A stretch of 64,000 nt of DNA from Turicimonas muris (lineage in GTDB: Bacteria > Pseudomonadota > Gammaproteobacteria > Burkholderiales > Burkholderiaceae_F): positions 124,001 to 188,000 of the forward strand of contig NZ_NHMP01000001.1 in the NCBI RefSeq assembly GCF_002221595.1, given 5' to 3'. Below the pieces are notes generated by a model. That model was not told where the DNA came from. It did no database searches and worked only from the letters and a program-made list of their open reading frames with translations. Of this stretch, positions 40,640-50,415 are shown in pieces. The number at the start of each line of letters is the position of its first letter. Position 1 is the stretch's first letter. Made by a program: the position numbers and the translations under genes.

Positions 40640-43600
40640 GTCAGATTTGTGCGAATTCCTGCACCTTTAATTTGGTGTATGGAATTTAAGTCAAATTCAA
40701 TAGACAGAGGCTCGGCGGTTTTGAGGGAAAAATCCTCGGAGAACATTCCTACCATCTTTCCTTGCTGATTTAGTTTAGAAACCGCCGCTAAAAGATACTG
40801 TTGGTTTCTAACGTCGCTGGAAATAGCTGATTTCCCGATAAAAACAAGGTCAGCGTTTCTTAACTGTCCGATCATTTGAGTAAAACCCAAAGATAAAGAT
40901 AGAGATACTAAATAAGTTTCTTCCGATGTCATTTTCTCAAAGGAGACTGGCTTTTCTCTCTTGTATTCATCGACAAGCAGAAGTTTTAAAGGATCTGAAC
41001 GATCTATGGATAAGCTGTATCTCGGATTCAAGAAAGCAAGCTGCTTGTTCGAGAAGTCGAGAAGGATGTCAAAAGCAATAGGGTAAAGGAAAGAGTGGTT
41101 TTGGTTATTTGCAGGAGAGGCGAGCAGAAGGGAAAAGTCGTCCCAGCGCAGGCTCTCATCTTCTCTCTTTCTCTGCTCTTGGCTTTCTCTTTCGTATCTT
41201 TGTTTTGTGTAAAGATTGTGTTCAATTTCCTCGGAAATTTCGCTTTCTCTGAGCAGAGAAACCTGCAGTTCAGATTCATTCTTCTCTAAGTTTTCACGAA
41301 GTTTCGGCAAAGATTGAGAAGTTAAATTCTGTGTTGAAAGGCTATCGATTTCCTGTGTTAAAGCATCTTTTCTGCCGTAAAGAGCTTGAGAACGAACCGC
41401 AAGTTCATCGCTCTGCTTCTGAAGCTCTTCTTTTTGCTGTGCCGTGATCTTGGAAGCAGTAAATTGAGCCTCCGATACAAATCCGGCTTCCTTAAGTTTC
41501 GTTTCGAATTCGGCTTGTTTTTTCTCGATTGCCTTAACGAGGTCTTGATAAACCTTTTCTGTTGTCAGGCCGTTGCTTTCTTCAAATTGAAGCTCATCTT
41601 CTCTTTGATTGAACAATTCCTCGGCTTCTCGGTAGGCGAGCTGAACTTGCTCAAGTTCTTCTCTGGCAGAAGCCTCGAAATCTTGAGAAGTAGAATTTCC
41701 AAGAAGATCTTGTTTTTCTTTGAGGAGTTTCTTTTCTTCGCTGTCGTGGCGTGCAATTTCAGTTTCAATAGATGAAATTTTGTTTTTAAGTGTATTGATT
41801 TCGTTTTGGCATTCTTGTTGGCTCAAAGAAATCTCTTCAATTTTAGCATCAACGATTTGCAGGTCATTTGTTGAATCCACATAGGTTTCTCTGCGTTTAA
41901 CCAAGATGATGAATTGTTGCTTGATTGAAGCAATAGAAGAGACTTTAATTCCGAAGCGTAAATAGAATCTTTCTAGCTCTTTAAAGAGTTCTTCTTGCTT
42001 AGAAGTAAGCAGAGATTCTCGGACATTTTTTTGCTGTAGCAAATTAGAAATATTGATAATGTCCATCTTTCCTTTTTCAGTTCGAGCCGTCAGCTCTTTG
42101 ATGCTTGCTTGGACTTTCTCAAGCTTAATCAAAAGTTCAGAACCTGCCTGTTTGAAAGACTGAATCTGTTCGATTTTGTTGCTAAAATCTTCTCTTTTGT
42201 TCGCAATAAAAGTCTTTTTCTGTTTGATGATTTGTGTCCAAGTAATCGGCTTCTTTTCCTTCAAACCGTTCAATTCCAGTTGGGAGGACAGGCCGAGTAT
42301 GCAGCTTTTAAGATCTTCAACAGAAGCATTGAGCTGTTGAATCAAAAGACCAGAGTTCTCGATAGCCTTAGATAAAGTATCGTATTTGTCTTGAGCTTCA
42401 GCTAAAGACAATGCTGCTTTTCTTGCTTCTTCTTTCGCCTCTTTGAGCTTTTCTTCAGCATTAAAAGGAAATGGGATGGAAGATGCATACGGATGATGAA
42501 TCGCTCCACAAAGCGGGCACGGTTTCCCGTTTTCCAGTTCTTTTCTTTGAGGCTCTAAAATCTTAACTTTCTGCTGAAAAAGTAGAATCGTCTCCGAATC
42601 CGCAACGATGGCCTGCTTGTCCTTATAAGTTTGGATGGAACCGTTCAAAATCACGGAAGCAACTTTGCTTTCATAAGTATTCTTGTTAAGCGTCTCTTTT
42701 TCTGCGTTTAGTTTTTCGAAATGGTCGATAAGTTCTTCATTAAGAATTTCGAGAGAATTAAGACCTTCTAATTTTTTGTCATAGACCTGCAGATCCTGAA
42801 TCAGCGTATCTTCCGTAAGGTTGCCGAGACCTTTGCTGATATGACGGTTTTTAGCCGCAATATCACCTTGAAGAACCAGTTCTTCTTTTTTCAGTGAGGC
42901 AAGAAGAGATTCGTTTTCCTGCATATCTAAACGAGCTTTTTCCAGCTCGCGCTGATAAGATTTCTGGGCTTTGGCGACCTCTTCCTTTTCCAAAGAATAG
43001 GAATCAAAGACTTCGATTTTATTCTGGTAATCAAAAAGTTCGCTTTTTAGCTTTTCATCTCCGCCGCAGTCCGAAATCTTCTTGATTAACTGCTGTTGTT
43101 TGTTTTTTTCCAGCGCCAAGCTTTCCTTGAAAGAGGCCAATGCGGATAATGCATTCTTGAGCTTCTCCGTCTCGTCGGTTAGAAGGGTACGGCCTTTTTC
43201 TGCCAGAGATTGGTATTGGGCTCCCTGCTGACCTAGTTCCCAGGCCTTTTGAGCAATTGCATGTTTAGAGTTATAGATAGCTTCAGCATTCCTAAGCAGT
43301 TTTTCTTTTTCCTGAAAGTTCTGACGGGCGTTCTTAACACGTTCGCTGCAATGAGAAACCTTTGTTTTGACTTCTTCGTAAGCTTTCTTTTGTTTACTGA
43401 CAAGCTCACGAAGATTTTTAACGGCAATAAATTCAGAAGTTAAATTCTCTGCACGAACGGCTTTTTCAAGAACTGGTTTCTTAATATCAAAGCGGGCGAT
43501 ATCTGCTTTGAGCAGGCTTTCTTCCTTGAGCAATCTTTGGAGCTCTTCTCTCAGAGAATCTAATTTCTGCAGCCAAGAAATGGCTTGAGTATTGTCGTTA

Positions 43601-44295
43601 ATGGAACTCTTTAAAACCATTATCGACTGTTTCAGATTTGCCAGTTGAGATGTCAGCTGATTTTCTTTTTCCGGCGGAAGAATTTCAAAAGCATTGAGCA
43701 TTCTGCGGGAAACGTCCGCTGCAATTCTTTTTTGTTTTGCGATTTCTTTGGCCAAGACCGGCAGGTTGTTCAAACCAAACTGACCGAAAACTTTAGATAA
43801 AGCGTTTTCTCTGGCCACGCGGTCTCCCCCAAGGAGCGGGGAGAAATTTTTCAGATCCAGGAAAACGAGCTTGTTAAAAGCCTCCGGAGTAAGTTCTAAA
43901 AGAGAAGATACAGAGTCCGAGACCGTTTGAAGGTTGTCATCTACGATTTCGTTGTTTTCGTTTCGAAGTTCGCGGTAAATAGAATAACCGCCGGCAGAGG
44001 GCACTGCCTTCCAAGAGACTTTGTAGTTTACGCCGCTGCAAGTAAAGCTAAGTTCAGCGGTGGCAGGACTGGTCTTGTCAGAGAAGAATGAAATTTCCGA
44101 AGTTTTTCCTTCCTCAAAAAAAGTTTTTCCGAAGAGGCTGAGAGAAATGGCGTCCAGAATAATTTTCCCTGAACCGCCTTGTTTTTCCAAAATAGAGAAT
44201 GTTTTAGATTGCGAAAAGTCTTCCGAATCAAAATTCATTGAATACGATCCGGAGAAGGGGAAGAGGTTTTCAAATCTTAAGGATAAAATTTTCAT
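40636..44295 (-). CDS. SbcC-like SMC protein with degenerate ATPase motifs
   Basis: About 1219 residues from the ATG at 44295 (a TTG at 44310 is also possible). N-terminal MKILSLRFENL, long paired coiled coils and a central zinc hook CPLC are as in SbcC/Rad50. But the Walker A region reads EKQGGSGKII, with the first Gly and the Ser/Thr after Lys changed. The signature motif reads MTSEETYL. The Walker B region reads LVFIGKSA in place of the usual IDEGF. The His switch near the end is FSED. No sbcD is next to it. It is therefore probably not a normal ATPase, yet the frame is intact, which points to a retained non-catalytic role. Confidence 0.75.
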   Translation of the reverse strand: MKILSLRFENLFPFSGSYSMNFDSEDFSQSKTFSILEKQGGSGKIILDAISLSLFGKTFFEEGKTSEISFFSDKTSPATAELSFTCSGVNYKVSWKAVPSAGGYSIYRELRNENNEIVDDNLQTVSDSVSSLLELTPEAFNKLVFLDLKNFSPLLGGDRVARENALSKVFGQFGLNNLPVLAKEIAKQKRIAADVSRRMLNAFEILPPEKENQLTSQLANLKQSIMVLKSSINDNTQAISWLQKLDSLREELQRLLKEESLLKADIARFDIKKPVLEKAVRAENLTSEFIAVKNLRELVSKQKKAYEEVKTKVSHCSERVKNARQNFQEKEKLLRNAEAIYNSKHAIAQKAWELGQQGAQYQSLAEKGRTLLTDETEKLKNALSALASFKESLALEKNKQQQLIKKISDCGGDEKLKSELFDYQNKIEVFDSYSLEKEEVAKAQKSYQRELEKARLDMQENESLLASLKKEELVLQGDIAAKNRHISKGLGNLTEDTLIQDLQVYDKKLEGLNSLEILNEELIDHFEKLNAEKETLNKNTYESKVASVILNGSIQTYKDKQAIVADSETILLFQQKVKILEPQRKELENGKPCPLCGAIHHPYASSIPFPFNAEEKLKEAKEEARKAALSLAEAQDKYDTLSKAIENSGLLIQQLNASVEDLKSCILGLSSQLELNGLKEKKPITWTQIIKQKKTFIANKREDFSNKIEQIQSFKQAGSELLIKLEKVQASIKELTARTEKGKMDIINISNLLQQKNVRESLLTSKQEELFKELERFYLRFGIKVSSIASIKQQFIILVKRRETYVDSTNDLQIVDAKIEEISLSQQECQNEINTLKNKISSIETEIARHDSEEKKLLKEKQDLLGNSTSQDFEASAREELEQVQLAYREAEELFNQREDELQFEESNGLTTEKVYQDLVKAIEKKQAEFETKLKEAGFVSEAQFTASKITAQQKEELQKQSDELAVRSQALYGRKDALTQEIDSLSTQNLTSQSLPKLRENLEKNESELQVSLLRESEISEEIEHNLYTKQRYERESQEQRKREDESLRWDDFSLLLASPANNQNHSFLYPIAFDILLDFSNKQLAFLNPRYSLSIDRSDPLKLLLVDEYKREKPVSFEKMTSEETYLVSLSLSLGFTQMIGQLRNADLVFIGKSAISSDVRNQQYLLAAVSKLNQQGKMVGMFSEDFSLKTAEPLSIEFDLNSIHQIKGAGIRTNLT

Positions 44296-44372
44296 TTCTT
44301 TGAGGCGCAAAAAGCCTGACTTCTAAAACGAAAATTAATTATAGCCAGATTGAAAAATCTTCTTTGTCGAGG

Positions 44373-44660
44373 TCAGAGGGAAGGCCCTAAAAAATAGATA
44401 AAGGAGTAACCCATTGCAACAAAGATAATGGAAAGCAATGTCCACATGATGGTGAGGATACGTGTTGTTTCCAACAGCTTTTCTCGTTGTGTCGGAGTGG
44501 TCTGAGGATTGAGAAGAAGCTTGGCAAATCTACTGTTGAAGCTCCCCCAGAAACCGCCGATTAAGGTTGGGATGATTCCCCATAGCCAAGAAGAATCAGA
44601 GTACCCGATAAGGAAACCCGATCCGATAAGAAAAATAAGCAGACAAGCGTAAGAAAACAT
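44373..44660 (-). CDS. Small membrane protein
   Basis: 95 residues with three hydrophobic segments (about 4-20, 25-40, 70-90). No family recognised. Confidence 0.65.
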   Translation of the reverse strand: MFSYACLLIFLIGSGFLIGYSDSSWLWGIIPTLIGGFWGSFNSRFAKLLLNPQTTPTQREKLLETTRILTIMWTLLSIIFVAMGYSFIYFLGPSL

Positions 44661-44671
44661 AGGCTGAGAGC

Positions 44672-44697
44672 TAAAGGCTGTTTCCTGAAAAACAGCC
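44672..44697 (-). terminator. Terminator after DUF3597 gene
   Basis: GGCTGTTT/AAACAGCC stem with U-rich tail. Confidence 0.7.
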
Positions 44698-44713
44698 TAA
44701 GTTTACTTATTGA

Positions 44714-45160
44714 TTAATTCTTAAGATCGTCAGGAACTTTGCCGCCGTTTTCGGCAAGCTGTTTCATAACTTCTTTATGAAGCCAAACATTCATCTGAGA
44801 ATAGTCTCCGCCGATTAAGTCTTTCGGGCAGTTGAGTTCTTCAGCAAGAGCCTTGCGGTGTGCCAAAGAAGAGTCGAGGCCAAGCAATTTAAGCAAATCC
44901 ACAATGGAGCTCTTCCAGTTTAATTTTTCCGGATTCTTAGCGGCTAACGCATCGCAGACTGCGACAACGTCAACTTCTTGATTTGGTGTTTCTGTAACTG
45001 CTGCGGCTTCTACAACTGCCGGTTCTTGCGCCGGTGCGGGTGTAGCTTCAGAGGTAGGGGCCGGAGCTTCTGCAGCCTGGGCTTCCGAACCAAGAACTGC
45101 ATCGGCAGCTTTCTTCTTCATGAAACCAAGTTTTTCCATGATTGTGCCAAAGATACTCAT
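44714..45160 (-). CDS. DUF3597 protein
   Basis: 148 residues: MSIFGTIMEKLGF, an Ala/Pro/Glu-rich linker (about 30-65), and the C-terminal domain with LNWKSSIVDLLKLLGLDS then DYSQMNVWLHKEVMKQL, which defines DUF3597. It looks like a soluble LysM-free relative. Function unknown. Confidence 0.85.
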   Translation of the reverse strand: MSIFGTIMEKLGFMKKKAADAVLGSEAQAAEAPAPTSEATPAPAQEPAVVEAAAVTETPNQEVDVVAVCDALAAKNPEKLNWKSSIVDLLKLLGLDSSLAHRKALAEELNCPKDLIGGDYSQMNVWLHKEVMKQLAENGGKVPDDLKN

Positions 45161-45436
45161 AACTACTCCTCAAAAAATGAATAAATATTAAGAAACATAA
45201 TAAGTTAAAAGGTCATGTCGAAAGGGAACCGGTGCCCGTTTCAAGATACTTGGAGAATAGTTTGAATATGAAGGAAAACATTTTCCTAGAAAAGTAAGCG
45301 ATGCCGGTTTTGCTTAAGGAGGGAGCCTGTAAGCATTGGTTCAATAAGCGATGAAGCAAATGAAAAACGGCTGGAAAGCCAAAGCTTTTTCAGCCGTTTT
45401 TCTACCTAGGCTTGAAGAGCCTCGAGGAATGGATTC
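45161..45436. other. Gap with terminator
   Basis: No gene seen. A CGGCTG/CAGCCG hairpin with T run lies at 45362-45401. The rest is AT-rich and probably contains the promoter of the DUF3597 gene near 45180-45250, which I cannot fix exactly. Confidence 0.5.
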
Positions 45437-46039
45437 TTATTCTTCTTTGTAGTTTTTGATGCCGAACAGTTTGGCTAATTCAGCTGTCGTCAGGTTTTCA
45501 TCGAAAGGAAGATACTTTCCGTCAGGTGTCTTGAACACGCCGTAAGGGACCGCTCTGCATCCGACTCTTCTGTGAATTTTGGTATTTGTCCAAACTTTAC
45601 TTCTTACGCTTTCCGGAAGTTTGGAAATGTCGTAACGGATGCCTCGGAAGTCAGGATCTTTAAAGTGTTCATGCTGTTGCTCGAAAACTTTGTAAGGATC
45701 CAGGCTAGTCAAGATAGTTGTTGCCTGTGGTTCGGAATGGATGTTCAAGTAAGAAATCGGATAGTAAATAACGTGAATGTATTTCTCCAGCGGCTTAATT
45801 CTCTTTTGCAGCGTCATGCAATCCGGGCACTGAGTATCAAAAGCTACTAATGCAAGCGGTTTACCTTCACCGTCCGGAGAAGAAAAGCCCGTACCGTCTT
45901 TAAGGAAAGAATCCCACATTTTTTGACCGTCCCAAATAACGGGAACTTTGGCCGGAGAGGCAGAAGAAGCCACAGGAAGAGCGGCCGCCGCAACGGCTAC
46001 TGATACGGCAAGAAATGAGCGTCGAGAGAAGTTTTTCAT
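45437..46039 (-). CDS. Tat-exported thioredoxin-fold protein (DsbA/DsbG-like)
   Basis: 200 residues. Signal RRSFLAVSVAVAAAA is a Tat-type signal peptide with cleavage after about residue 28. The active-site motif CPDC lies in FDTQCPDCMTLQ. A cis-Pro region is CRAVPYGVFKT. Predicted periplasmic disulfide oxidoreductase; substrate unknown. Confidence 0.78.
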   Translation of the reverse strand: MKNFSRRSFLAVSVAVAAAALPVASSASPAKVPVIWDGQKMWDSFLKDGTGFSSPDGEGKPLALVAFDTQCPDCMTLQKRIKPLEKYIHVIYYPISYLNIHSEPQATTILTSLDPYKVFEQQHEHFKDPDFRGIRYDISKLPESVRSKVWTNTKIHRRVGCRAVPYGVFKTPDGKYLPFDENLTTAELAKLFGIKNYKEE

Positions 46040-46111
46040 AAAGCACCGTAGAAAATAGAACTATTCAATTCAAAATATAGAACCTGAATCTTTTCAAAAT
46101 CTTAATAAAAA

Positions 46112-46130
46112 GGCCGCTCGAAAGCGGCCA
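46112..46130 (-). terminator. glnS terminator
   Basis: GGCCGCT/AGCGGCC stem, then TTTTTATT on the leftward transcript, just after the glnS stop. Confidence 0.85.
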
Positions 46131-46149
46131 AAAGTGCATCTAAGAAGAT

Positions 46150-48234
46150 TTATTTTTTGTTGAAACTATCTTTAAGAGGTACTGATAAATTAAACACTAA
46201 ATTGCCAGGTGTAAAGTCTTTTTGATCTGCAACATAGTATCCATTTCTTTCAAACTGGAACTTGTCTTCCGGTTTGGCATTCTTCAAAGAAGTTTCTACG
46301 TAAGACTTCAGAATGGTCTTGCTGTCCGGTGTCAGGAGTTCGCGGAAATCTTTGCCGCCTTCATCAGGATGTTCTAAAGAGAAGAGCCTGTCGTAGAGAC
46401 GGATTTCTGCAGGCAGAGAGTCTTTCTGCGAAAGCCAGTGAATAGCTGCTTTGGTTTTGATATTGTTTGCTCCTTCAGAGCCGCTCTTGGTTTCAGGGTA
46501 GTACTTAGCGTGAACAGCTATAACCTTGCCGTTTTCGTCACGATCAACGTGAGTAGCTTCAACAACGTAAGCATGTCTAAGTCTGACAGGCGCTGCCGGT
46601 TTTTCTTCGGTGGCCAAAGTCAGTCTACGGTAGCCCTTCGGAGGATTTTCCGAGAAGTCGTCTTCTTCAATCCACAACTCCTTAGAGAAGCCTAAGGTCC
46701 TGGAACCGCGTTCCGGGTACTGCGGATGGTTTGGTGTTTCGATCTGTTCCATCTGATCTTCCGGGTAATTGTCGATGATGAGCTTCAGAGGTTTCTGAAC
46801 GGCGATTCTTCTATCTGCGGAAGAATCAAGAACTTCTCTGAGACAGCCCTCGAGAACGGAATAATCAATCCAGCCGCCGGTTTGTTTGGATACGCCGATA
46901 CGGTCACAGAAAAGCTGCATAGCTTCAGCGGTGTACCCGCGTCTTCTTAAGCCGACTAAAGTCGGCATTCTTGGGTCATCCCAACCGTCAACTAAACCTT
47001 CTTTTACCAAGGCAATGAGTTTTCTTTTACTCATTACCACGTAAGTTAGATTCAGTCGGTTGAATTCATACTGATGCGGAAGAAGGAAATAGTTAGGTTT
47101 AACAACCGCGCTTAAGACATCGGAAAGCAGTGGCGTGAAGTGTGCTGGAGCTCTTGCAATTTTACCGATCACTTCGCTGCCGAGGACGGCGTCGTATTCG
47201 ACAGGTTCTGAGGCTAATTTTTCTTTAATCTGATTAAGAAGGGTGAGAACTTCCTGCTCTTCTCGGTTCTGACCAAGCTTCCATTTGAATTTGACGGCAG
47301 CTTTAATGAATTTTTCTTTCTTTTCCTCCGGAGCATTAATGAGGTCGTTTAAAAATTCAACGGCAAGTGCAAATAAAGGTGCACGGGTTACCGGAATAGA
47401 ACGTTCAGTCGCCCAGTTATAGAAGGCACGCTGATCTTCGAACTCCAGCGTGCAGATAGAGTGAGTAATATTTTCAAGAACGTCTTCCAGAGGATGAGCA
47501 AAGGTGTACATCGGATAGATACACCATTTGTCACCGGTTCTGTGATGGTCTGCAAAGCGGATTCTGTAGATAGCCGGATCTCGCAAATTTACATTGCGGG
47601 AGCCCATGTCGACTTTGCTTCGAAGAACCATGCTTCCTTCGGGATGCTTGCCTTCTTTCATTTCACGGAACAAACGCAAGTTTTCTTCGACAGGACGGTC
47701 TCGATAGGGAGAGTTCTTGCCGGGAGCATGAAGGGAACCGCGGTTTTCTTTCATTTCCTCAGCAGATTGTTCATCAACGTAGGCATCACCGGTTTTAATA
47801 AGATGCTCGGCAATGTCATACATATAGTCGAAGTAGTCGGATGCGAAGTAGTAATTGCATTCTTTGTCATCTTTCCAATTGAATCCAAGCCAATTGACGG
47901 AACCAAGAATGGAATCAACGTATTCTTGATCTTCTTTTACAGGGTTGGTGTCGTCAAAACGCATATGGCATCGACCATCGAACTCCTTTGCAAGTCCGAA
48001 GTTCAAGCAAATACTTTTAGCATGTCCGATATGCAGATAACCGTTTGGTTCCGGAGGAAAACGGAGTCTGATTTTGGCTTCATCGACGGGGCCTTCCATT
48101 TGTTCTGTATAGGTTCCTGGCCTACCGCTCCAGTGTCGTGGATCGTTGGTGCCTTTCTCTAAGTCATCAATGATTATATTTTTAAGAAAGTTGGTAATGT
48201 GACTGCTACCAGCCGCAGGTTTCTTATCGGACAT
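46150..48234 (-). CDS. glnS: Glutaminyl-tRNA synthetase with a core insertion
   Basis: 694 residues against about 555 in E. coli. PPEPNGYLHIGHAKS (HIGH at 68-71), RFDDTNP and VVMSKRKL (401-406) are normal. Between FYNW (residue 274) and PHQYEF (386) there are about 110 residues that replace a ten-residue linker. The insert is mostly helical and charged, with EFLNDLINAPEEKKEKF and AHFTPLLSDVLSAVV. The C-terminal anticodon-binding domains are complete. It charges tRNA-Gln. The insert is in frame and is presumably tolerated or functional. Confidence 0.92.
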   Translation of the reverse strand: MSDKKPAAGSSHITNFLKNIIIDDLEKGTNDPRHWSGRPGTYTEQMEGPVDEAKIRLRFPPEPNGYLHIGHAKSICLNFGLAKEFDGRCHMRFDDTNPVKEDQEYVDSILGSVNWLGFNWKDDKECNYYFASDYFDYMYDIAEHLIKTGDAYVDEQSAEEMKENRGSLHAPGKNSPYRDRPVEENLRLFREMKEGKHPEGSMVLRSKVDMGSRNVNLRDPAIYRIRFADHHRTGDKWCIYPMYTFAHPLEDVLENITHSICTLEFEDQRAFYNWATERSIPVTRAPLFALAVEFLNDLINAPEEKKEKFIKAAVKFKWKLGQNREEQEVLTLLNQIKEKLASEPVEYDAVLGSEVIGKIARAPAHFTPLLSDVLSAVVKPNYFLLPHQYEFNRLNLTYVVMSKRKLIALVKEGLVDGWDDPRMPTLVGLRRRGYTAEAMQLFCDRIGVSKQTGGWIDYSVLEGCLREVLDSSADRRIAVQKPLKLIIDNYPEDQMEQIETPNHPQYPERGSRTLGFSKELWIEEDDFSENPPKGYRRLTLATEEKPAAPVRLRHAYVVEATHVDRDENGKVIAVHAKYYPETKSGSEGANNIKTKAAIHWLSQKDSLPAEIRLYDRLFSLEHPDEGGKDFRELLTPDSKTILKSYVETSLKNAKPEDKFQFERNGYYVADQKDFTPGNLVFNLSVPLKDSFNKK

Positions 48235-48355
48235 ATTCTTTTTGTAAAAATTAAGGAACTTAGTCTTTCTATTCTACTTTCTTTTGTCGCCTCCTAATCA
48301 CCGTGGAATGGGAAATAGTAAAGATTTTTCGTTCCAATGCTGAAAATAAAGCAAA

Positions 48356-48378
48356 GGGAAGCCGCCCGCAGGCGGTCC
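48356..48378 (-). terminator. tct operon terminator
   Basis: GCCGCC/GGCGGT stem just downstream of tctA. Weak U run. Confidence 0.5.
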
Positions 48379-48384
48379 TGACGA

Positions 48385-49893
48385 TTAATCTTCTTGGAAG
48401 GCTATTTCCCGAGTCTTGTTAATGGCAGGCAAGAGCACCAGCAGAAGCAGGAATAAAGCCATCATTAACAGGACCAATGAAATAGGACGTGTTAAGAAAG
48501 TGGAGGGGTCTCCGCGAGATAACAAGAGAGCTCTTCTGAGATTTTCTTCCATCATTGGGCCCAAGATAAATCCTAAAATCAGCGGGGCCGGTTCACAGCG
48601 CAGCTTGTAGAAGAGATAGCCTAAAGCACCGCAAAGGATGGTGATATATACATCAAAGGGGTTGTTGTTGATGGAATAGACACCGATGCAGCAGAAGGTC
48701 AGAATGGCGGGATAAAGCCAAGAGTAAGGAACTCTTAGGAGCTGAACCCAGATGCCGATCAAAGGAAGATTCAATATGACGAGCATCAGGTTGCCGATCC
48801 ACATGGAGGCTACAAGTCCCCAGAAAAGAGTTGGGTTCGTCGACATAACCTGAGGTCCCGGTGTGATGTTGTGAATCATCAAAGCACCGATCATCAATGC
48901 CATAGTGGCATTGCTTGGGATACCCAGGGTCAGCATCGGAATAAAGCTGGTTTGGGCACCTGCATTATTGGCGGATTCCGGACCGGCAACGCCATTGAGG
49001 TTTCCCTCTCCGAAAGGAGGTTTAGCATTTGTACCGCCGAGTTTCTTTTCCAAAGAGTAAGAAGCAAATGAAGCCAACAAGGCTCCGCCACCCGGCAGAA
49101 TGCCAAGGAAAGAACCCAGCAAAGTTCCGCGAGAGATGGAGGGTATGGCCTTTAAAAATTCTTTTTTAGAGGGCCAGATAGAGCCGACTTTCTCCGTTAA
49201 AGATTCTCTGGCTTCTCCTTTCTGCAGATTCACCATAATTTCCGTAAAGCCGAACAAGCCCATGGAAATAGCCACAAAGTCGATGCCGTCCTGCAATTCA
49301 GAAATGCCGAAATCAAATCGGAAGGCTCCAGAGTTGACATCCGCACCAATGATGCCGAGGAGCAAGCCGAGAATGATCATGGCAAAGGCTTTCAAAATGG
49401 AGCCGTTAGCCAGAACTACGGCGCCTACAAGACCTAAAACCATCAAACTGAAATATTCAGCGGGCCCGAACTTGAATGCAAGTTCAATCAACGGAGGAGC
49501 GAAAGCAGCGACCAAGACAGTAGCAAAACAGCCGGCAATGAAAGAGCCGATGGCGGCAAGACCTAAGGCAGTGCCTGCTTTGCCTTTTCTTGCCATTTGA
49601 TAGCCGTCTAAGCAAGTTACGACTGAGGCTGACTCGCCGGGAAGGTTCACAAGGATGGCCGTGGTAGAGCCTCCGTACTGAGAACCGTAGTAGATGCCGG
49701 CAAGCATAATGAGAGCTGCCGTCGGATCGAGAGAATAGGTGATCGGCAAAAGCATGGCCAAGGTGGCCACTGGGCCAAGACCAGGGAGTACTCCAATGAG
49801 CGTACCCAGAGTAACGCCGATAAAGCAGTACAGCAAGTTGGTAAGAGAAAAGGCCGTACTGAAGCCAAGTGCCAAATTATTTAATAAATCCAT
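48385..49893 (-). CDS. tctA: Tripartite tricarboxylate transporter, large permease TctA
   Basis: 502 residues with about 11 membrane segments. Conserved GVLPGLGPVATLAMLLP, YYGSQYGGSTTAILVNLPG and GILPGGGALLASF are the TctA signature. It uses an ion gradient to import carboxylates delivered by TctC. Last gene of the tctCBA operon. Confidence 0.94.
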   Translation of the reverse strand: MDLLNNLALGFSTAFSLTNLLYCFIGVTLGTLIGVLPGLGPVATLAMLLPITYSLDPTAALIMLAGIYYGSQYGGSTTAILVNLPGESASVVTCLDGYQMARKGKAGTALGLAAIGSFIAGCFATVLVAAFAPPLIELAFKFGPAEYFSLMVLGLVGAVVLANGSILKAFAMIILGLLLGIIGADVNSGAFRFDFGISELQDGIDFVAISMGLFGFTEIMVNLQKGEARESLTEKVGSIWPSKKEFLKAIPSISRGTLLGSFLGILPGGGALLASFASYSLEKKLGGTNAKPPFGEGNLNGVAGPESANNAGAQTSFIPMLTLGIPSNATMALMIGALMIHNITPGPQVMSTNPTLFWGLVASMWIGNLMLVILNLPLIGIWVQLLRVPYSWLYPAILTFCCIGVYSINNNPFDVYITILCGALGYLFYKLRCEPAPLILGFILGPMMEENLRRALLLSRGDPSTFLTRPISLVLLMMALFLLLLVLLPAINKTREIAFQED

Positions 49894-49902
49894 TTGTGCC
49901 TC

Positions 49903-50367
49903 CTACTTACTCAAAAAGGAGGGCCAAACAGGCACGGTTAAATCTAAACCGAGGACGAAAATAAGCCAGACGACGACGCTCAGAATGATAGAGAGTACGA
50001 TGCCTTGAATAACCTTATAGCTTCGGTTAGCAAAGGTAGAAACAAATACCATCACAGCCGTAGCCGGAATTAAACCGGCAGGCCGCAGAAGCAAAGCAAA
50101 AATTAATACCGATCCAAGAATGACGAAAACGACACGCCAGTCGAACGGCCCGATACCGGTTCCGTCATGAGGGGGGAAGAAGAAAGATTTGAGACTGATG
50201 AGCACGCCGAGAAACAGCAAAAAGCCGCCGAGGAGCATGGGGAAATACCCAGGTCCCATACGTGAAGCCGTTCCGAGCGGATAATTAGCTACCGCATAAA
50301 AACAAAAAAAAGCACCAAATGCTGCAAATAAAACACCTGCCCAAAAATCTCTTTGATCTTTAATCAT
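49903..50367 (-). CDS. tctB: TctB small permease
   Basis: 154 residues with four membrane segments and GTASRMGPGYFPMLLG near the N-terminus, as in TctB. Nine bases upstream of tctA. Confidence 0.9.
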   Translation of the reverse strand: MIKDQRDFWAGVLFAAFGAFFCFYAVANYPLGTASRMGPGYFPMLLGGFLLFLGVLISLKSFFFPPHDGTGIGPFDWRVVFVILGSVLIFALLLRPAGLIPATAVMVFVSTFANRSYKVIQGIVLSIILSVVVWLIFVLGLDLTVPVWPSFLSK

Positions 50368-50378
50368 AGTTTAAAAAT

Positions 50379-50397
50379 ACGGGAGCAAAGCTCCCGT
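50379..50397 (-). terminator. Intercistronic hairpin tctC-tctB
   Basis: ACGGGAGC/GCTCCCGT stem with A/T-rich flanks. Partial termination would give more binding protein than permease. Confidence 0.72.
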
Positions 50398-50415
50398 GTG
50401 TACAGCTAAAAACAA

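Noticed and set aside
47461-48162. 233-codon frame opposite glnS
   Set aside because: Antisense to a certain gene, with no domain and no ribosome site. A shadow of codon bias.
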